Below are positions 1 through 7,559 of a DNA stretch of 64,000 nt, in pieces; position 1 is the first letter of the stretch; each line of letters begins with the position of its first letter. The stretch is from Phyllobacterium pellucidum (GTDB lineage: Bacteria > Pseudomonadota > Alphaproteobacteria > Rhizobiales > Rhizobiaceae): assembly GCF_013327855.1 (NCBI RefSeq), contig NZ_JABUMX010000003.1:310001-374000 (forward strand), given 5' to 3'. The notes under the pieces were generated by a model. The model saw nothing but the letters and a program-made list of their open reading frames with translations, did not search any database and was not told the DNA's origin. The position numbers and the translations under genes are program-made.

Positions 1-67
1 CAGGGAAGGCTTGCTCGAGCGCGGCACTCCTAACCCGCGCTGGTATCTGCATGGGCTTTTCGCATGA
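1..67 (+). CDS. imuB: ImuB, C-terminal end (partial)
   Basis: Only the last 21 codons lie in the window. The frame ends in RWYLHGLFA and a TGA at 65-67, a tail typical of ImuB, the catalytically dead Y-family polymerase partner of DnaE2. The TGA overlaps the ATG of the next gene (ATGA), so the two are translationally coupled, as in the imuA-imuB-dnaE2 mutasome operon of alphaproteobacteria. The name rests on this tail plus the adjacent dnaE2. The rest of the gene is outside the window. Confidence 0.75.
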   Translation, partial: REGLLERGTPNPRWYLHGLFA

Positions 68-3000
68 ATTATGCCGAGCTTGCCGTCACCAGCAATTTTT
101 CCTTTCTGGAAGGCGCATCGCAGCCGGAGGAACTGGTCAAGGCCGCCGCCCTTCTCGGTCTTGACGGCCTTGGCATTGCCGACCGCAATACGCTTGCCGG
201 GGTCGTCCGCGCCTATTCTGCGCACAGGGATTTGCAGAAGGCTGCGGGAATCAATCTCAAGCTTTTTATTGGATGCAGACTGGTTTTCATCGATGATACG
301 CCGGATTTGCTGGTCTATCCGCGCGACCGCCCGGCCTATGGCCAGCTTTGCCGGCTTTTGAGCGAGGGCAAGGACCGAGCGAAGATAAAGGGCGAATGCC
401 ATCTCCGTTTCGAGGATTTTCAGTTTCGGGCGAGAGACTTCCAGATCATCGTCATGCCGGCCCGCGGCAGCAGGGACTTAACGCCGTTCCTCAAGATACT
501 TGCGCTGGCGACTCCAGGTTCAGTCTGGCTTGGGCTTGCCATGCCGCATCAAGGCGCGGACAGGCGCTATGGTGAAAGGCTGGCCCGGATGGCAGCCAAG
601 GCGGATATTCCCCTTCTGGCAGTCAACAATGTCCTTTATCACACGCCCTCGCGTCGCCCGCTGCAGGATGTCCTGACCTGCATTCGCGAGCATGTGACGA
701 TCGATGAGGCGGGCAGGCGGCTCGAAAGGAACGCCGAGCGGCATATGAAATCGCCGCAGGAGATGCAGCGGCTTTTCCGGCATTTTCCTGGCGCCCTGCC
801 TGAAACCCGTCGCTTCATCGAGCCTATCCGCTTCTCTCTCGATGAGTTGAAATACAACTATCCGGATGAACCTGTGCCGCCAGGCAAGACGCCCCAGCAG
901 CATCTCATCGACGAGACCTGGAAGGGTGCGGCAAAGCGCTATCCGGAAGGTGTTCCCGGCAAGGTAAGCGAACTCCTTGAAAAGGAACTCGCCCTCATTG
1001 GCCGGCTCAAATACGCGCCCTATTTCCTGACCGTTTACGACATCGTCACCTTCGCCCGATCGCAGAAGATCCTGTGTCAGGGACGCGGCTCTTCGGCAAA
1101 TTCGGCGGTTTGCTATTGCCTCGGTATTACCGCGGTCGATCCCGTCAAGATCAACCTCCTGTTCGAGCGGTTCCTTTCGGCCGAGCGTAAGGAACCGCCC
1201 GATATAGACGTAGACTTTGAGCACGAGCGGCGTGAAGAGGTGATGCAGTGGGTCTATGAGCGTTATGGGCGCCATCGCGCCGCCATCGTCGCCACCGTCA
1301 TCAGCTATCGCCCGCGCAGTGCCATTCGCGATGTCGGCAAGGCTCTGGGACTGACGGAGGACGTCACCGCAGCGCTTGCCAATACGGTCTGGGGCAGTTG
1401 GGGTTCGGCCGTTGAAAAGCAGGAGGTGCGGCAGGCTGGCCTCGATCCTGACAATGTGATGATCCGCCGCGCGGTCCGGCTTGCCACCGAACTCATCGGC
1501 TTTCCCCGCCACCTCTCGCAGCATGTCGGCGGCTTCGTGCTGACGCAGGAGCGGCTCGACGAGACGGTGCCGATCGGTCCCGCCGCCATGGCCGAGCGGT
1601 CTTTCATCGAATGGGACAAGGACGATATCGACGCGCTCAACATCATGAAGGTCGATGTGCTTTCGCTCGGCATGCTGACCTGCATCCGCAAGGCGTTCGA
1701 CCTCATTCATCTTCATGGCGGCGATCGGTTCGAACTGGCAACCGTCCCCAAGGAGGACGAGAAGGTCTACGACATGCTCTGCAATGCCGATTCCCTTGGC
1801 GTGTTCCAGGTGGAAAGCCGGGCCCAGATGAACATGCTGCCACGCCTGAAGCCCAGAAAATTCTACGATCTGGTTATCGAGGTCGCCATTGTCCGTCCAG
1901 GCCCGATCCAGGGTGACATGGTGCATCCCTATCTTCGCCGCCGCAACGGGATCGAGCCTGTCTTCTATCCCGCCCCTTCGCCCGAGCATGGCGACAAGGA
2001 CGAATTGCGCAACGTTCTGGAAAAGACCCTCGGCGTGCCGCTCTTTCAGGAGCAGGCGATGCGCATAGCCATCGAAGCTGCAAAGTTCACGCCCGACGAA
2101 GCCAATCAGTTGCGCCGTGCTATGGCGACCTTCCGCCGTGTGGGCACGATCAACCAGATGGAGCAGAAGATGGTGGATGGCATGGTCCGCCGCGGCTATG
2201 AGCGCAGCTTTGCCGAAAATTGCTTCAATCAGATCAAGGGATTTGGCGAATACGGCTTTCCCGAAAGCCATGCTGCAAGCTTTGCCATCCTTGTCTATAT
2301 TTCCTCCTGGATCAAATGCTATCATCCGGCAGCCTTTGCCGCTGCGCTTTTGAATTCGCAGCCCATGGGCTTTTACGCGCCGGCGCAGATCGTTCGCGAT
2401 GCGCGCGAGCACGGCGTGGAAATCCGGGCTGCCGATATCAATTTCAGCAGCTGGGACAATACCCTCGAAAAGACGGAGGACGGCCTCGCCACGCGCTTGG
2501 GATTGCGTCAGATCGGTGGTTTTTCCAAGGATTGGGCAAATATCATCGTGGCCAAACGCCGCTCGGCCTATACCAATATCGAAGAGTTTCGTCGCCTGAC
2601 GCGGCTTGAGAGAAGAGCCTATGTCCTCCTTGCCGATGCCGATGCGTTCCGTTCGCTCGGCATTGCCCGACGCGAGGCGCTTTGGGCGGTGCGCCGCCTG
2701 CCGAACGACGAGACTTTGCCGCTTTTTCAGGCTGCCGACAGCAATGAACTTCCGGAGGAAGCAGAGACCAGGCTGCCTTCAATGAAACTGTCCGAACATG
2801 TCGTTGCGGATTACGAATCGACGCGGCTTTCCCTGAAGGGCCACCCAATGCAGTTTCTTCGCGAGATGTTTGCTCGCGAGAACGTACTGACCTGCAGGCA
2901 AGCCAACAATCTCGGCAATAATCGCCGCGTCAAGGTTGCGGGTGTCGTCACAGTCCGGCAGCGGCCGGGAAGCGCCAAGGGTGTTGTCTTCATGACCATC

Positions 3001-3303
3001 GAGGATGAGACGGGCATCGCCAATATTGTCGTGTGGAAGAAGATGCTGGAGAAGTACCGCCGTGAAGTGATGGGCGCCCGGCTGATACTTATCGAGGGCA
3101 CTGTCCAGAGCGCCGAAAACGTCGTCCATGTCGTGGCAACGAGGCTTACCGACCGAACCAACGCGCTTTACCTTCTATCCGAACAACTCGCAACGCTGCC
3201 GGTCTCGCATAGCGATGAAGTTGCGCATCCAGTGTCAGAAGAATCGCGGGGCCGCCATCCTCGCAATGTGCGCATCTTGCCGAAATCGAGGGATTTTCAT
3301 TAG
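64..3303 (+). CDS. dnaE2: Error-prone DNA polymerase DnaE2 (ImuC)
   Basis: A C-family DNA polymerase of 1079 residues that carries out mutagenic translesion synthesis with ImuA and ImuB after DNA damage. An N-terminal PHP-like domain starts near residue 4. The polymerase active site PPDIDVDF is at residues 378-385 (Asp380, Asp382, Asp384), with the third conserved Asp in KVDVLSLG near residue 531. A helix-hairpin-helix region follows, then a C-terminal OB fold near residues 953-1010. It is slightly shorter than replicative DnaE and lacks the C-terminal clamp-binding tail expected of DnaE1. The position directly after an imuB tail, with an ATGA overlap, separates it from the essential dnaE1. 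The start is fixed by that overlap. LexA control would lie upstream of imuA, outside the window. Confidence 0.95.
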   Translation: MNYAELAVTSNFSFLEGASQPEELVKAAALLGLDGLGIADRNTLAGVVRAYSAHRDLQKAAGINLKLFIGCRLVFIDDTPDLLVYPRDRPAYGQLCRLLSEGKDRAKIKGECHLRFEDFQFRARDFQIIVMPARGSRDLTPFLKILALATPGSVWLGLAMPHQGADRRYGERLARMAAKADIPLLAVNNVLYHTPSRRPLQDVLTCIREHVTIDEAGRRLERNAERHMKSPQEMQRLFRHFPGALPETRRFIEPIRFSLDELKYNYPDEPVPPGKTPQQHLIDETWKGAAKRYPEGVPGKVSELLEKELALIGRLKYAPYFLTVYDIVTFARSQKILCQGRGSSANSAVCYCLGITAVDPVKINLLFERFLSAERKEPPDIDVDFEHERREEVMQWVYERYGRHRAAIVATVISYRPRSAIRDVGKALGLTEDVTAALANTVWGSWGSAVEKQEVRQAGLDPDNVMIRRAVRLATELIGFPRHLSQHVGGFVLTQERLDETVPIGPAAMAERSFIEWDKDDIDALNIMKVDVLSLGMLTCIRKAFDLIHLHGGDRFELATVPKEDEKVYDMLCNADSLGVFQVESRAQMNMLPRLKPRKFYDLVIEVAIVRPGPIQGDMVHPYLRRRNGIEPVFYPAPSPEHGDKDELRNVLEKTLGVPLFQEQAMRIAIEAAKFTPDEANQLRRAMATFRRVGTINQMEQKMVDGMVRRGYERSFAENCFNQIKGFGEYGFPESHAASFAILVYISSWIKCYHPAAFAAALLNSQPMGFYAPAQIVRDAREHGVEIRAADINFSSWDNTLEKTEDGLATRLGLRQIGGFSKDWANIIVAKRRSAYTNIEEFRRLTRLERRAYVLLADADAFRSLGIARREALWAVRRLPNDETLPLFQAADSNELPEEAETRLPSMKLSEHVVADYESTRLSLKGHPMQFLREMFARENVLTCRQANNLGNNRRVKVAGVVTVRQRPGSAKGVVFMTIEDETGIANIVVWKKMLEKYRREVMGARLILIEGTVQSAENVVHVVATRLTDRTNALYLLSEQLATLPVSHSDEVAHPVSEESRGRHPRNVRILPKSRDFH

Positions 3304-3310
3304 TCGATGC

Positions 3311-3553
3311 TTAAGCCTGCTTGCTTTCCTTGGCGAGGGCCGCGCGATCGATGGCGGTGATCATGCAGATCTCAAGATCGCCCAGGCCATCCTTTATCTC
3401 TGCGAACGAAATGCCCGCAGCTTCCGCATCCGCCGCACATTTCTCTGCCAGCTGTTTGGGCCGCCGGTCATGATGCGCCATGTCCGCCGGCTTGCTTGCA
3501 TCCACGTTGGTCGAGATCCAGTCATTGACAAAATCGATCGCTCTCTGGCTCAT
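3311..3553 (-). CDS. DUF768 family small protein
   Basis: An 80-residue acidic protein resembling the DUF768 family of Mesorhizobium and Phyllobacterium-type genomes (N-terminal FVNDWISTNV segment, central EAAGISFAEI helix). Its function is unknown. The start at 3553 was chosen because a strong AAGGAGG lies 5 nt upstream. A longer reading to 3598 adds 15 unsupported residues. It has no signal peptide or membrane segment. It converges on dnaE2, with 7 nt between the stops. No EcfG promoter is visible upstream, unlike the next gene. Confidence 0.7.
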   Translation of the reverse strand: MSQRAIDFVNDWISTNVDASKPADMAHHDRRPKQLAEKCAADAEAAGISFAEIKDGLGDLEICMITAIDRAALAKESKQA

Positions 3554-3650
3554 CCAATCCTCCTTACCTCTTCCCAACACGGTCTGGCTTGCCTTCAAAA
3601 TATGCCCTTATCCGCCATATATCCAGTGTGATGATGGGCCCATGAAAGCA

Positions 3651-3678
3651 TTTGGCCGGCTTCAACGAGCCGGCCAAA
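3651..3678 (-). terminator. Stem-loop downstream of csbD
   Basis: An inverted repeat TTTGGCCGGCT / AGCCGGCCAAA with a 6-nt loop lies between csbD and the DUF768 gene. On the minus strand the T-run precedes the stem rather than following it. It is therefore a 3'-end stem or weak terminator for csbD, not a textbook one. Confidence 0.4.
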
Positions 3679-3699
3679 ATCAAAAAAGCGATGAATACA

Positions 3700-3891
3700 T
3701 CAAGCTTTGTCGACAACCTTTTTGACTGCGTCCTTGGCCTTGCCCTTGGCTACCTGAGCATCGCCCTTAAGCTCCTGGGCCTTGCCTTCGGCTTCCATCT
3801 TGCGTGATCCTGACACCTTGCCTGCAGCCTGCTTAAGATTGCCTGCAGCCTTGTTGGCCGTGCCCGAAACTTTATCGCTGGTGCTACCCAT
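3700..3891 (-). CDS. CsbD-like general stress protein
   Basis: A 63-residue, highly charged, Lys/Ala/Gly-rich protein with the CsbD repeat pattern (KVSGTANKAAGNLKQAAGKV, then an AEGKAQELKGDAQVAKGKAKD segment). CsbD family members are abundant stress proteins of unknown biochemical role, in Bacillus under sigma-B. Here a perfect EcfG-type promoter (3927-3951, minus strand) lies about 36 nt upstream, so the gene is a likely direct output of the general stress response. AAGGAG sits 6 nt before the ATG at 3891. An ATG one codon earlier (3894) is too close to the SD. Confidence 0.85.
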   Translation of the reverse strand: MGSTSDKVSGTANKAAGNLKQAAGKVSGSRKMEAEGKAQELKGDAQVAKGKAKDAVKKVVDKA

Positions 3892-3926
3892 CATGTGCTC
3901 CTTGAAATTTGCATTTACCCCAGTAA

Positions 3927-3951
3927 AACGGCGGGAACTTGTAAAGGTTCC
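3927..3951 (-). promoter_or_regulatory. EcfG-type promoter of csbD
   Basis: On the minus strand, GGAAC (3951-3947), exactly 16 nt, then CGTT (3930-3927), a perfect match to the EcfG/RpoE-like stress sigma consensus of alphaproteobacteria. It lies 36 nt upstream of the csbD start. Confidence 0.85.
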
Positions 3952-3993
3952 GCGAGTGATATATTCAATTCATTGAAAACATTCGATAATATT

Positions 3994-4069
3994 CCAAAAT
4001 AGTGTGACCCGGCGCCCACGGGGGAACAGGCACCGGGTCCTTACGCTACTGGCTGGGGTTGGCCAGCAA
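3994..4069 (-). ncRNA. Candidate EcfG-dependent small RNA
   Basis: A perfect EcfG promoter on the minus strand (4100-4076) has no ORF behind it. About 30 nt after the predicted start near 4069 comes a hairpin at 4039-4006 with an 11-bp stem (GACCCGGTGCC / GGCGCCGGGTC, one G-U pair), a 12-nt loop TGTTCCCCCGTG, and then TATTTT. A smaller stem (CTGGC/GCCAG) lies before it. The transcript would be about 75 nt, end before the csbD promoter, and expose a run of five C in the loop that could pair with Shine-Dalgarno sequences. No ATG with an SD is present. The promoter match and hairpin are seen; the RNA is inferred. The weak T-tract leaves open that the transcript continues into csbD. Confidence 0.4.
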
Positions 4070-4075
4070 CCTCGA

Positions 4076-4100
4076 AACGTGTCAGCCTTGTCTTGGTTCC
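4076..4100 (-). promoter_or_regulatory. EcfG-type promoter without an adjacent gene
   Basis: GGAAC (4100-4096), 16-nt spacer, CGTT (4079-4076) on the minus strand, a perfect match. It lies just past the 3' end of the AI-2E-type permease gene and points toward the hairpin at 4006-4039 and then csbD, which has its own copy of the motif. Confidence 0.75.
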
Positions 4101-4145
4101 AAGCCTGAAATCTTCCGGTGACGTCTCCTGACAAGACGTGACCTT

Positions 4146-6149
4146 TCACGCACTGATCAGCTCCAGCGCATCCTCCACGGACGACGCAAAATGACAGTTG
4201 CGCGTCGACCCGACGATCTTCTCACCATCGACATTCTCAGGATCTTCCGACCAGAAGCTGATGACGATCTTGACGCGCCCGTTCCTGCGCCGGATGCGGC
4301 GGACCAGATACCGCGCATGGGCCACCGACGAGACATTGAGATAGCTGATATGAATGACACTGACGCCCGTAAGGTCGAGCTTACCGATGCTGCCGGACTC
4401 GAGTTCGTCGTGGGAAATATCGCGCACCTCGAAGCCACGCCGTTCCAGAATATCGCCAAGGATGACGGCTGCCGCATCGTCGAATTCGCCGCGACCGCCT
4501 GCCGAAATGGCGACACGCGCTTCTTCTTCGGGCGGCGGTTCCTTGGCCTTGGCTTTGGCTGCCTTTGGCTTGGTGCCCGGCCGATCAGCACTCTTTTCAG
4601 TCTCTTCCGGCTTGCCGTTTTCTTCCTCTTCCTCCTCGTCGTCGTGATGTTCCGAGAGATTTTCAACGAGAAGAACGGTTCCCTGAGCTACGCGGCTGCG
4701 GCGGGTCGAATCAAGGACGCCTCTCGCCCGGTCGTTCTCGGCGAGGAACAGCGCCGGGATCGCGACCGAAGCATAGTATTCCTCGATCGTGGAAGACTGC
4801 AGAAACTCCTCCGCCCTTTCCGTTGCTTCGTCCGGATCGCCGGAAAGAAGCCTTTGGTAAAGCTGTTGCGGCGGTGAAAGGACAGGCTCGTTGCCGAGAA
4901 GGACGTCTAGAAATTCGAACTTTGGAACATGCCTGCCGAGAACGACAAGGCAGACCGTGAGCGGCGTTGAAAGGATTAGTCCGATTGGCCCCCAGATCCA
5001 GGTCCAGACGATCGCGGCCATGAGGATGGCAACCGGCGACAGACCCGTTCTTGATCCATAGAGCAACGGCTCCATGACATTGCTGCTGACAAGTTCAAGG
5101 ACGATGAACAGCGCGCCGGTCCAGAACAACAGCATCCAGCCGGGATCGACCGCCAGCGACAGAATAAGGGGAAAGGCGGCGGCCATGATCGGGCCGATAT
5201 AAGGAACGAAGCGCAAGACGATGGCGAGCATGCCCCATAGCATCGGATTGGGGATGCCGATAACCCAGAGCCCGATGCCAATCGGAACGCCGAAACTGAT
5301 ATTGATGATCAGCTGCATCAAAAGGTATTGGCCCACACGCTTTCCGGCGTCGTGGAGCGCAGTCGTCGTTCGGTGGATATCGCTGGCACCGACGAGCTTG
5401 ATGAAGCGATCGCGCAGATCCTCGCGGCGCATCAACATGAAGATGACGACGACGATGATGATGCCAACCGTGGCAAGAGGCTGGATGAGCGGGCCTGCGA
5501 AAGTCTGGAGCAGGCTCAGGGGGTCGGGTGGCGGATACTTGATCTCCACGGGAACCGGCTTGTTCGGATCATTGCCCTGCAGCGGGGATCCCCCGGCCGC
5601 CTGGTTGTTCTCGACATTCTGCGGCCGCTCGTGCTGCGGCTCGGGCTTCTTTTCCGGTTCTACGGCAAAACGCTCGACCTCGTCCGAGCGGCCGATTTCA
5701 TCGTTGAACCGCTTCAGCATCCTGGCGCCGCGATCGAAAATACTGTTGCCGGATTGCGCTTCCTTCACCGTGCGGATCTTGGCTTCTATATTGTACTGGT
5801 AGCTTGGAAGGTTCTGCGCCAGCACCGTCAGCTGACTGACGACGATGCTGACAAAGATGAATATGGCGAGGAACGCCATGGCGACGACGCTGATGACCGC
5901 AAAGGCCTTGGGAATGCCGGAACGATGCAGCTTCGTTACCATTGGCGAAAGGGCGAAGGTCAGGAGCAGCGCCATTGCCAGCGGCACGAAAACATCGCGT
6001 GCGAAATAAAGCGCAGCGACAATGGCAATTGCGACGACAACCGGCGGAAACTGCTGTTGGGGATCTGCTGCTTCGGGCGCTGGAACCGGACGTAAACTGA
6101 TCCGCTCGACCGCGCGCGAAACCTTTGCCCCGCTATCCTCAGACGGCAT
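4146..6149 (-). CDS. AI-2E/PerM family permease with C-terminal cobalamin-binding-like domain
   Basis: A 667-residue inner-membrane protein of the AI-2E exporter (PerM) family. The first segment FPPVVVAIAIVAALYFARDV starts near residue 34, more helices reach about residue 120, and a hydrophilic Pro/Glu/Gln-rich stretch fills about residues 165-205. The conserved C-terminal permease half, with GIPNPMLWG and RFVPYIGP, runs to about residue 400. Family permeases normally end near 350-400 residues. Here a cytoplasmic tail follows, with an acidic EEEEEE run and a Lys/Pro linker, then about 125 residues folding like a B12-binding Rossmann domain (from RVAISAGG onward) without the cobalamin-ligating DxHxxG motif. 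The substrate is unknown; AI-2 is only a family label. It stands alone as a transcription unit. Confidence 0.85.
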   Translation of the reverse strand: MPSEDSGAKVSRAVERISLRPVPAPEAADPQQQFPPVVVAIAIVAALYFARDVFVPLAMALLLTFALSPMVTKLHRSGIPKAFAVISVVAMAFLAIFIFVSIVVSQLTVLAQNLPSYQYNIEAKIRTVKEAQSGNSIFDRGARMLKRFNDEIGRSDEVERFAVEPEKKPEPQHERPQNVENNQAAGGSPLQGNDPNKPVPVEIKYPPPDPLSLLQTFAGPLIQPLATVGIIIVVVIFMLMRREDLRDRFIKLVGASDIHRTTTALHDAGKRVGQYLLMQLIINISFGVPIGIGLWVIGIPNPMLWGMLAIVLRFVPYIGPIMAAAFPLILSLAVDPGWMLLFWTGALFIVLELVSSNVMEPLLYGSRTGLSPVAILMAAIVWTWIWGPIGLILSTPLTVCLVVLGRHVPKFEFLDVLLGNEPVLSPPQQLYQRLLSGDPDEATERAEEFLQSSTIEEYYASVAIPALFLAENDRARGVLDSTRRSRVAQGTVLLVENLSEHHDDEEEEEENGKPEETEKSADRPGTKPKAAKAKAKEPPPEEEARVAISAGGRGEFDDAAAVILGDILERRGFEVRDISHDELESGSIGKLDLTGVSVIHISYLNVSSVAHARYLVRRIRRRNGRVKIVISFWSEDPENVDGEKIVGSTRNCHFASSVEDALELISA

Positions 6150-6270
6150 GAGAATCCCCCAATCTGAGGTTCATAAATAGCACGCTCCCGTTGCAACCCG
6201 GACTAGAAACGAAGCCGGCTCAAATTGGTTGCATATTCAACACCTGGTTCCACTCCCTGCAACCTCAACA

Positions 6271-6295
6271 GGAACCAAATTTCATTTCGCGTGTT
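6271..6295 (+). promoter_or_regulatory. EcfG-type promoter of the DUF3309 gene
   Basis: GGAAC (6271-6275), 16-nt spacer, TGTT (6292-6295). Three of four -10 bases match CGTT, and the same TGTT variant precedes phyR. It lies 39 nt upstream of the DUF3309 start codon. Confidence 0.7.
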
Positions 6296-6334
6296 TTTGC
6301 ACTGAACGATTTGCCACTCACAGGGAGACGCGGA

Positions 6335-6493
6335 ATGTCACTAGGGACACTGTTAATCATTATTCTCATTCTCGCATTGATCGGCGTCTTTCCGAGTTGG
6401 CCGCATGCGAGAAGCTGGGGTTACGGGCCTTCGGGTCTGCTCGGCATTGTCCTGGTCGTCGTTCTCATATTGCTCTTGATGGGCAGGATCTAA
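6335..6493 (+). CDS. DUF3309 family small membrane protein
   Basis: A 52-residue protein with two membrane segments, SLGTLLIIILILALIGVFP and a Leu/Val/Ile-rich helix at the end, joined by a short WPHARSWGYGPSG loop. This is the pattern of the DUF3309 family common in alphaproteobacteria. Its function is unknown. GGGAG precedes the ATG. It follows a GGAAC-N16-TGTT promoter and is followed 23 nt later by a second tiny membrane peptide, so the two are probably co-transcribed under EcfG. Confidence 0.8.
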   Translation: MSLGTLLIIILILALIGVFPSWPHARSWGYGPSGLLGIVLVVVLILLLMGRI

Positions 6494-6516
6494 CGTTTAG
6501 CAAGGAGATTTCAGAC

Positions 6517-6600
6517 ATGATGCGTGGTGCATTACTCTGGCTTATAGGTTTGCCACTTCCGATCATCCTCATACTTTGGTTGCTCGGCTATCTTTCTTAA
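6517..6600 (+). CDS. 27-residue membrane peptide
   Basis: A short ORF, MMRGALLWLIGLPLPIILIL followed by WLLGYLS, preceded by AAGGAG at 6502-6507. It is almost entirely one transmembrane helix with a Pro-x-Pro kink. I do not recognise a named family. It lies 23 nt after the DUF3309 gene and before a hairpin terminator, so it is the second gene of a probable EcfG-driven operon. The strong SD and the fit between promoter and terminator support real translation. Confidence 0.6.
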   Translation: MMRGALLWLIGLPLPIILILWLLGYLS

Positions 6601-6616
6601 ACAATTCCTCATTTAG

Positions 6617-6643
6617 CGCCGGCCGTCTGGCCGGCGTCTTGTT
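6617..6643 (+). terminator. Intrinsic terminator after the small membrane protein pair
   Basis: CGCCGGCC - GTCT - GGCCGGCG followed by TCTTGTT. It ends the DUF3309/27-aa peptide unit before the next EcfG promoter at 6686. Confidence 0.7.
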
Positions 6644-6685
6644 ATCCATCTTCGGCTTGCCAGCTTGCGATGCGCTCCCAAGCGT

Positions 6686-6710
6686 GGAACAAATGTCGCC
6701 ACGCGACGTT
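6686..6710 (+). promoter_or_regulatory. EcfG-type promoter of the DUF883-holin operon
   Basis: GGAAC (6686-6690), 16-nt spacer, CGTT (6707-6710), a perfect match, 41 nt before the DUF883 start codon. Confidence 0.85.
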
Positions 6711-6751
6711 TCCCGCAGCATATGCAGCCATTTTCTAAAAGGAGTTTTCCC

Positions 6752-7090
6752 ATGGCCTCTGTTTCCTCGAAGGTTCGCAAGGCGGTTGACGATGCGACCG
6801 AATCCAATCCCGATCTGCAGGCACAGGTGGCTGCGCTTCGGGAAGACATTGCGAACATCACGGCGACACTCGGCAAGATCGGCAAGAATAGAGCCCAGGA
6901 TGCCCGGAGAAGCGCGGCAAGTTCGTTCGAATCCGCGAAGTTACGCGGCGAAGAGACTTTCGAAGACCTGCGGCTGCAGGCGCGCGAGCTGGAAGACCAG
7001 ATCGTTGAGACGGTGCGGGAAAAGCCCTTGACCACGCTCGCAGTCGCAGCCGGCGTGGGTTTCCTTCTCGCGCTTATCGCTCGCCGCTGA
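6752..7090 (+). CDS. DUF883 (YqjD/ElaB-like) protein
   Basis: A 112-residue protein with an amphipathic coiled-coil body (about residues 20-90, rich in Ala, Arg, Glu) and a single C-terminal membrane helix, TTLAVAAGVGFLLALIARR. This is the layout of YqjD/ElaB proteins, which tether ribosomes to the inner membrane in stationary-phase E. coli. AAAAGGAG precedes the ATG at 6752; a longer frame back to 6665 has no SD and was rejected. The stop is one base before the next ATG, so it is coupled to the YqjE-like gene, the same pairing as yqjD-yqjE. A perfect EcfG promoter lies upstream. A role in ribosome or membrane quiescence under stress is inferred. Confidence 0.8.
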   Translation: MASVSSKVRKAVDDATESNPDLQAQVAALREDIANITATLGKIGKNRAQDARRSAASSFESAKLRGEETFEDLRLQARELEDQIVETVREKPLTTLAVAAGVGFLLALIARR

Positions 7091-7091
7091 C

Positions 7092-7559
7092 ATGCTGAAG
7101 CTGCTGGCCCCACTTTTAACCAGCCTGGCGGCTGGAGAGGTCGGCTTGGTCGTCAGCCGAGCCAAACAGAGCGCCATCTTCGCCGCAATCATCGCGGTTC
7201 TGGTGACGATTGGCGCCGTTTTCCTGTTGGTGGCGGCGCAGATCAGCTTGGCAGAACATTACGGCCCGTTATATGCGGCCCTGATCATCGCGGGTTCAGC
7301 CTTTGGCCTCGCGATCATCGCGTATATTGCAATGAAAATCGCCTCTTCCTCGGCACGACGCCGCCAGGAAGAACGCGCCAAAGTAGATACATCGACCGTA
7401 TTGACCATCGCGGCCCTGGCCGTGGCTCCAGCGCTGCTTCGTTCGAGAGCGTTGCTGTTGCTCACGGTCCCGCTTGTAGCATTTGGTGGCCTGTCTCTCG
7501 CAGGCAAGAAGAAAAAGCGTCGCCCCCGCAACGACCCATCAGCCGGCGGCGGGATCTGA
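7092..7559 (+). CDS. Holin-X/YqjE-like phage-holin family membrane protein
   Basis: A 155-residue protein with two adjacent transmembrane helices (about residues 30-52 and 60-82), a charged SSSARRRQEERAK linker, a third hydrophobic stretch (about 100-135) and a basic KKKKRRPR tail. The first part fits the Holin-X superfamily III (YqjE-like) pattern. It starts 1 nt after the DUF883 gene. Its last 21 nt overlap the 3' end of the histidine kinase gene on the other strand. There is no lysis cassette nearby, so it is unlikely to be a phage holin. Confidence 0.7.
   Translation: MLKLLAPLLTSLAAGEVGLVVSRAKQSAIFAAIIAVLVTIGAVFLLVAAQISLAEHYGPLYAALIIAGSAFGLAIIAYIAMKIASSSARRRQEERAKVDTSTVLTIAALAVAPALLRSRALLLLTVPLVAFGGLSLAGKKKKRRPRNDPSAGGGI

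Noticed and set aside
520-2412. A 630-codon open frame antisense to dnaE2
   Set aside because: It is fully inside dnaE2 on the other strand, matches no family by eye, and mirrors the high-GC third-position pattern of the real gene.
4017-4060. A small GTG-initiated ORF in the putative EcfG sRNA (about 34 codons toward csbD)
   Set aside because: There is no SD before the GTG, it starts inside the hairpin loop, and it crosses the csbD promoter.
7092-7559. Prophage remnant suggested by the holin-family protein
   Set aside because: No endolysin, structural or integrase gene is near. The DUF883 partner and the EcfG promoter fit a YqjD-YqjE-like host pair.
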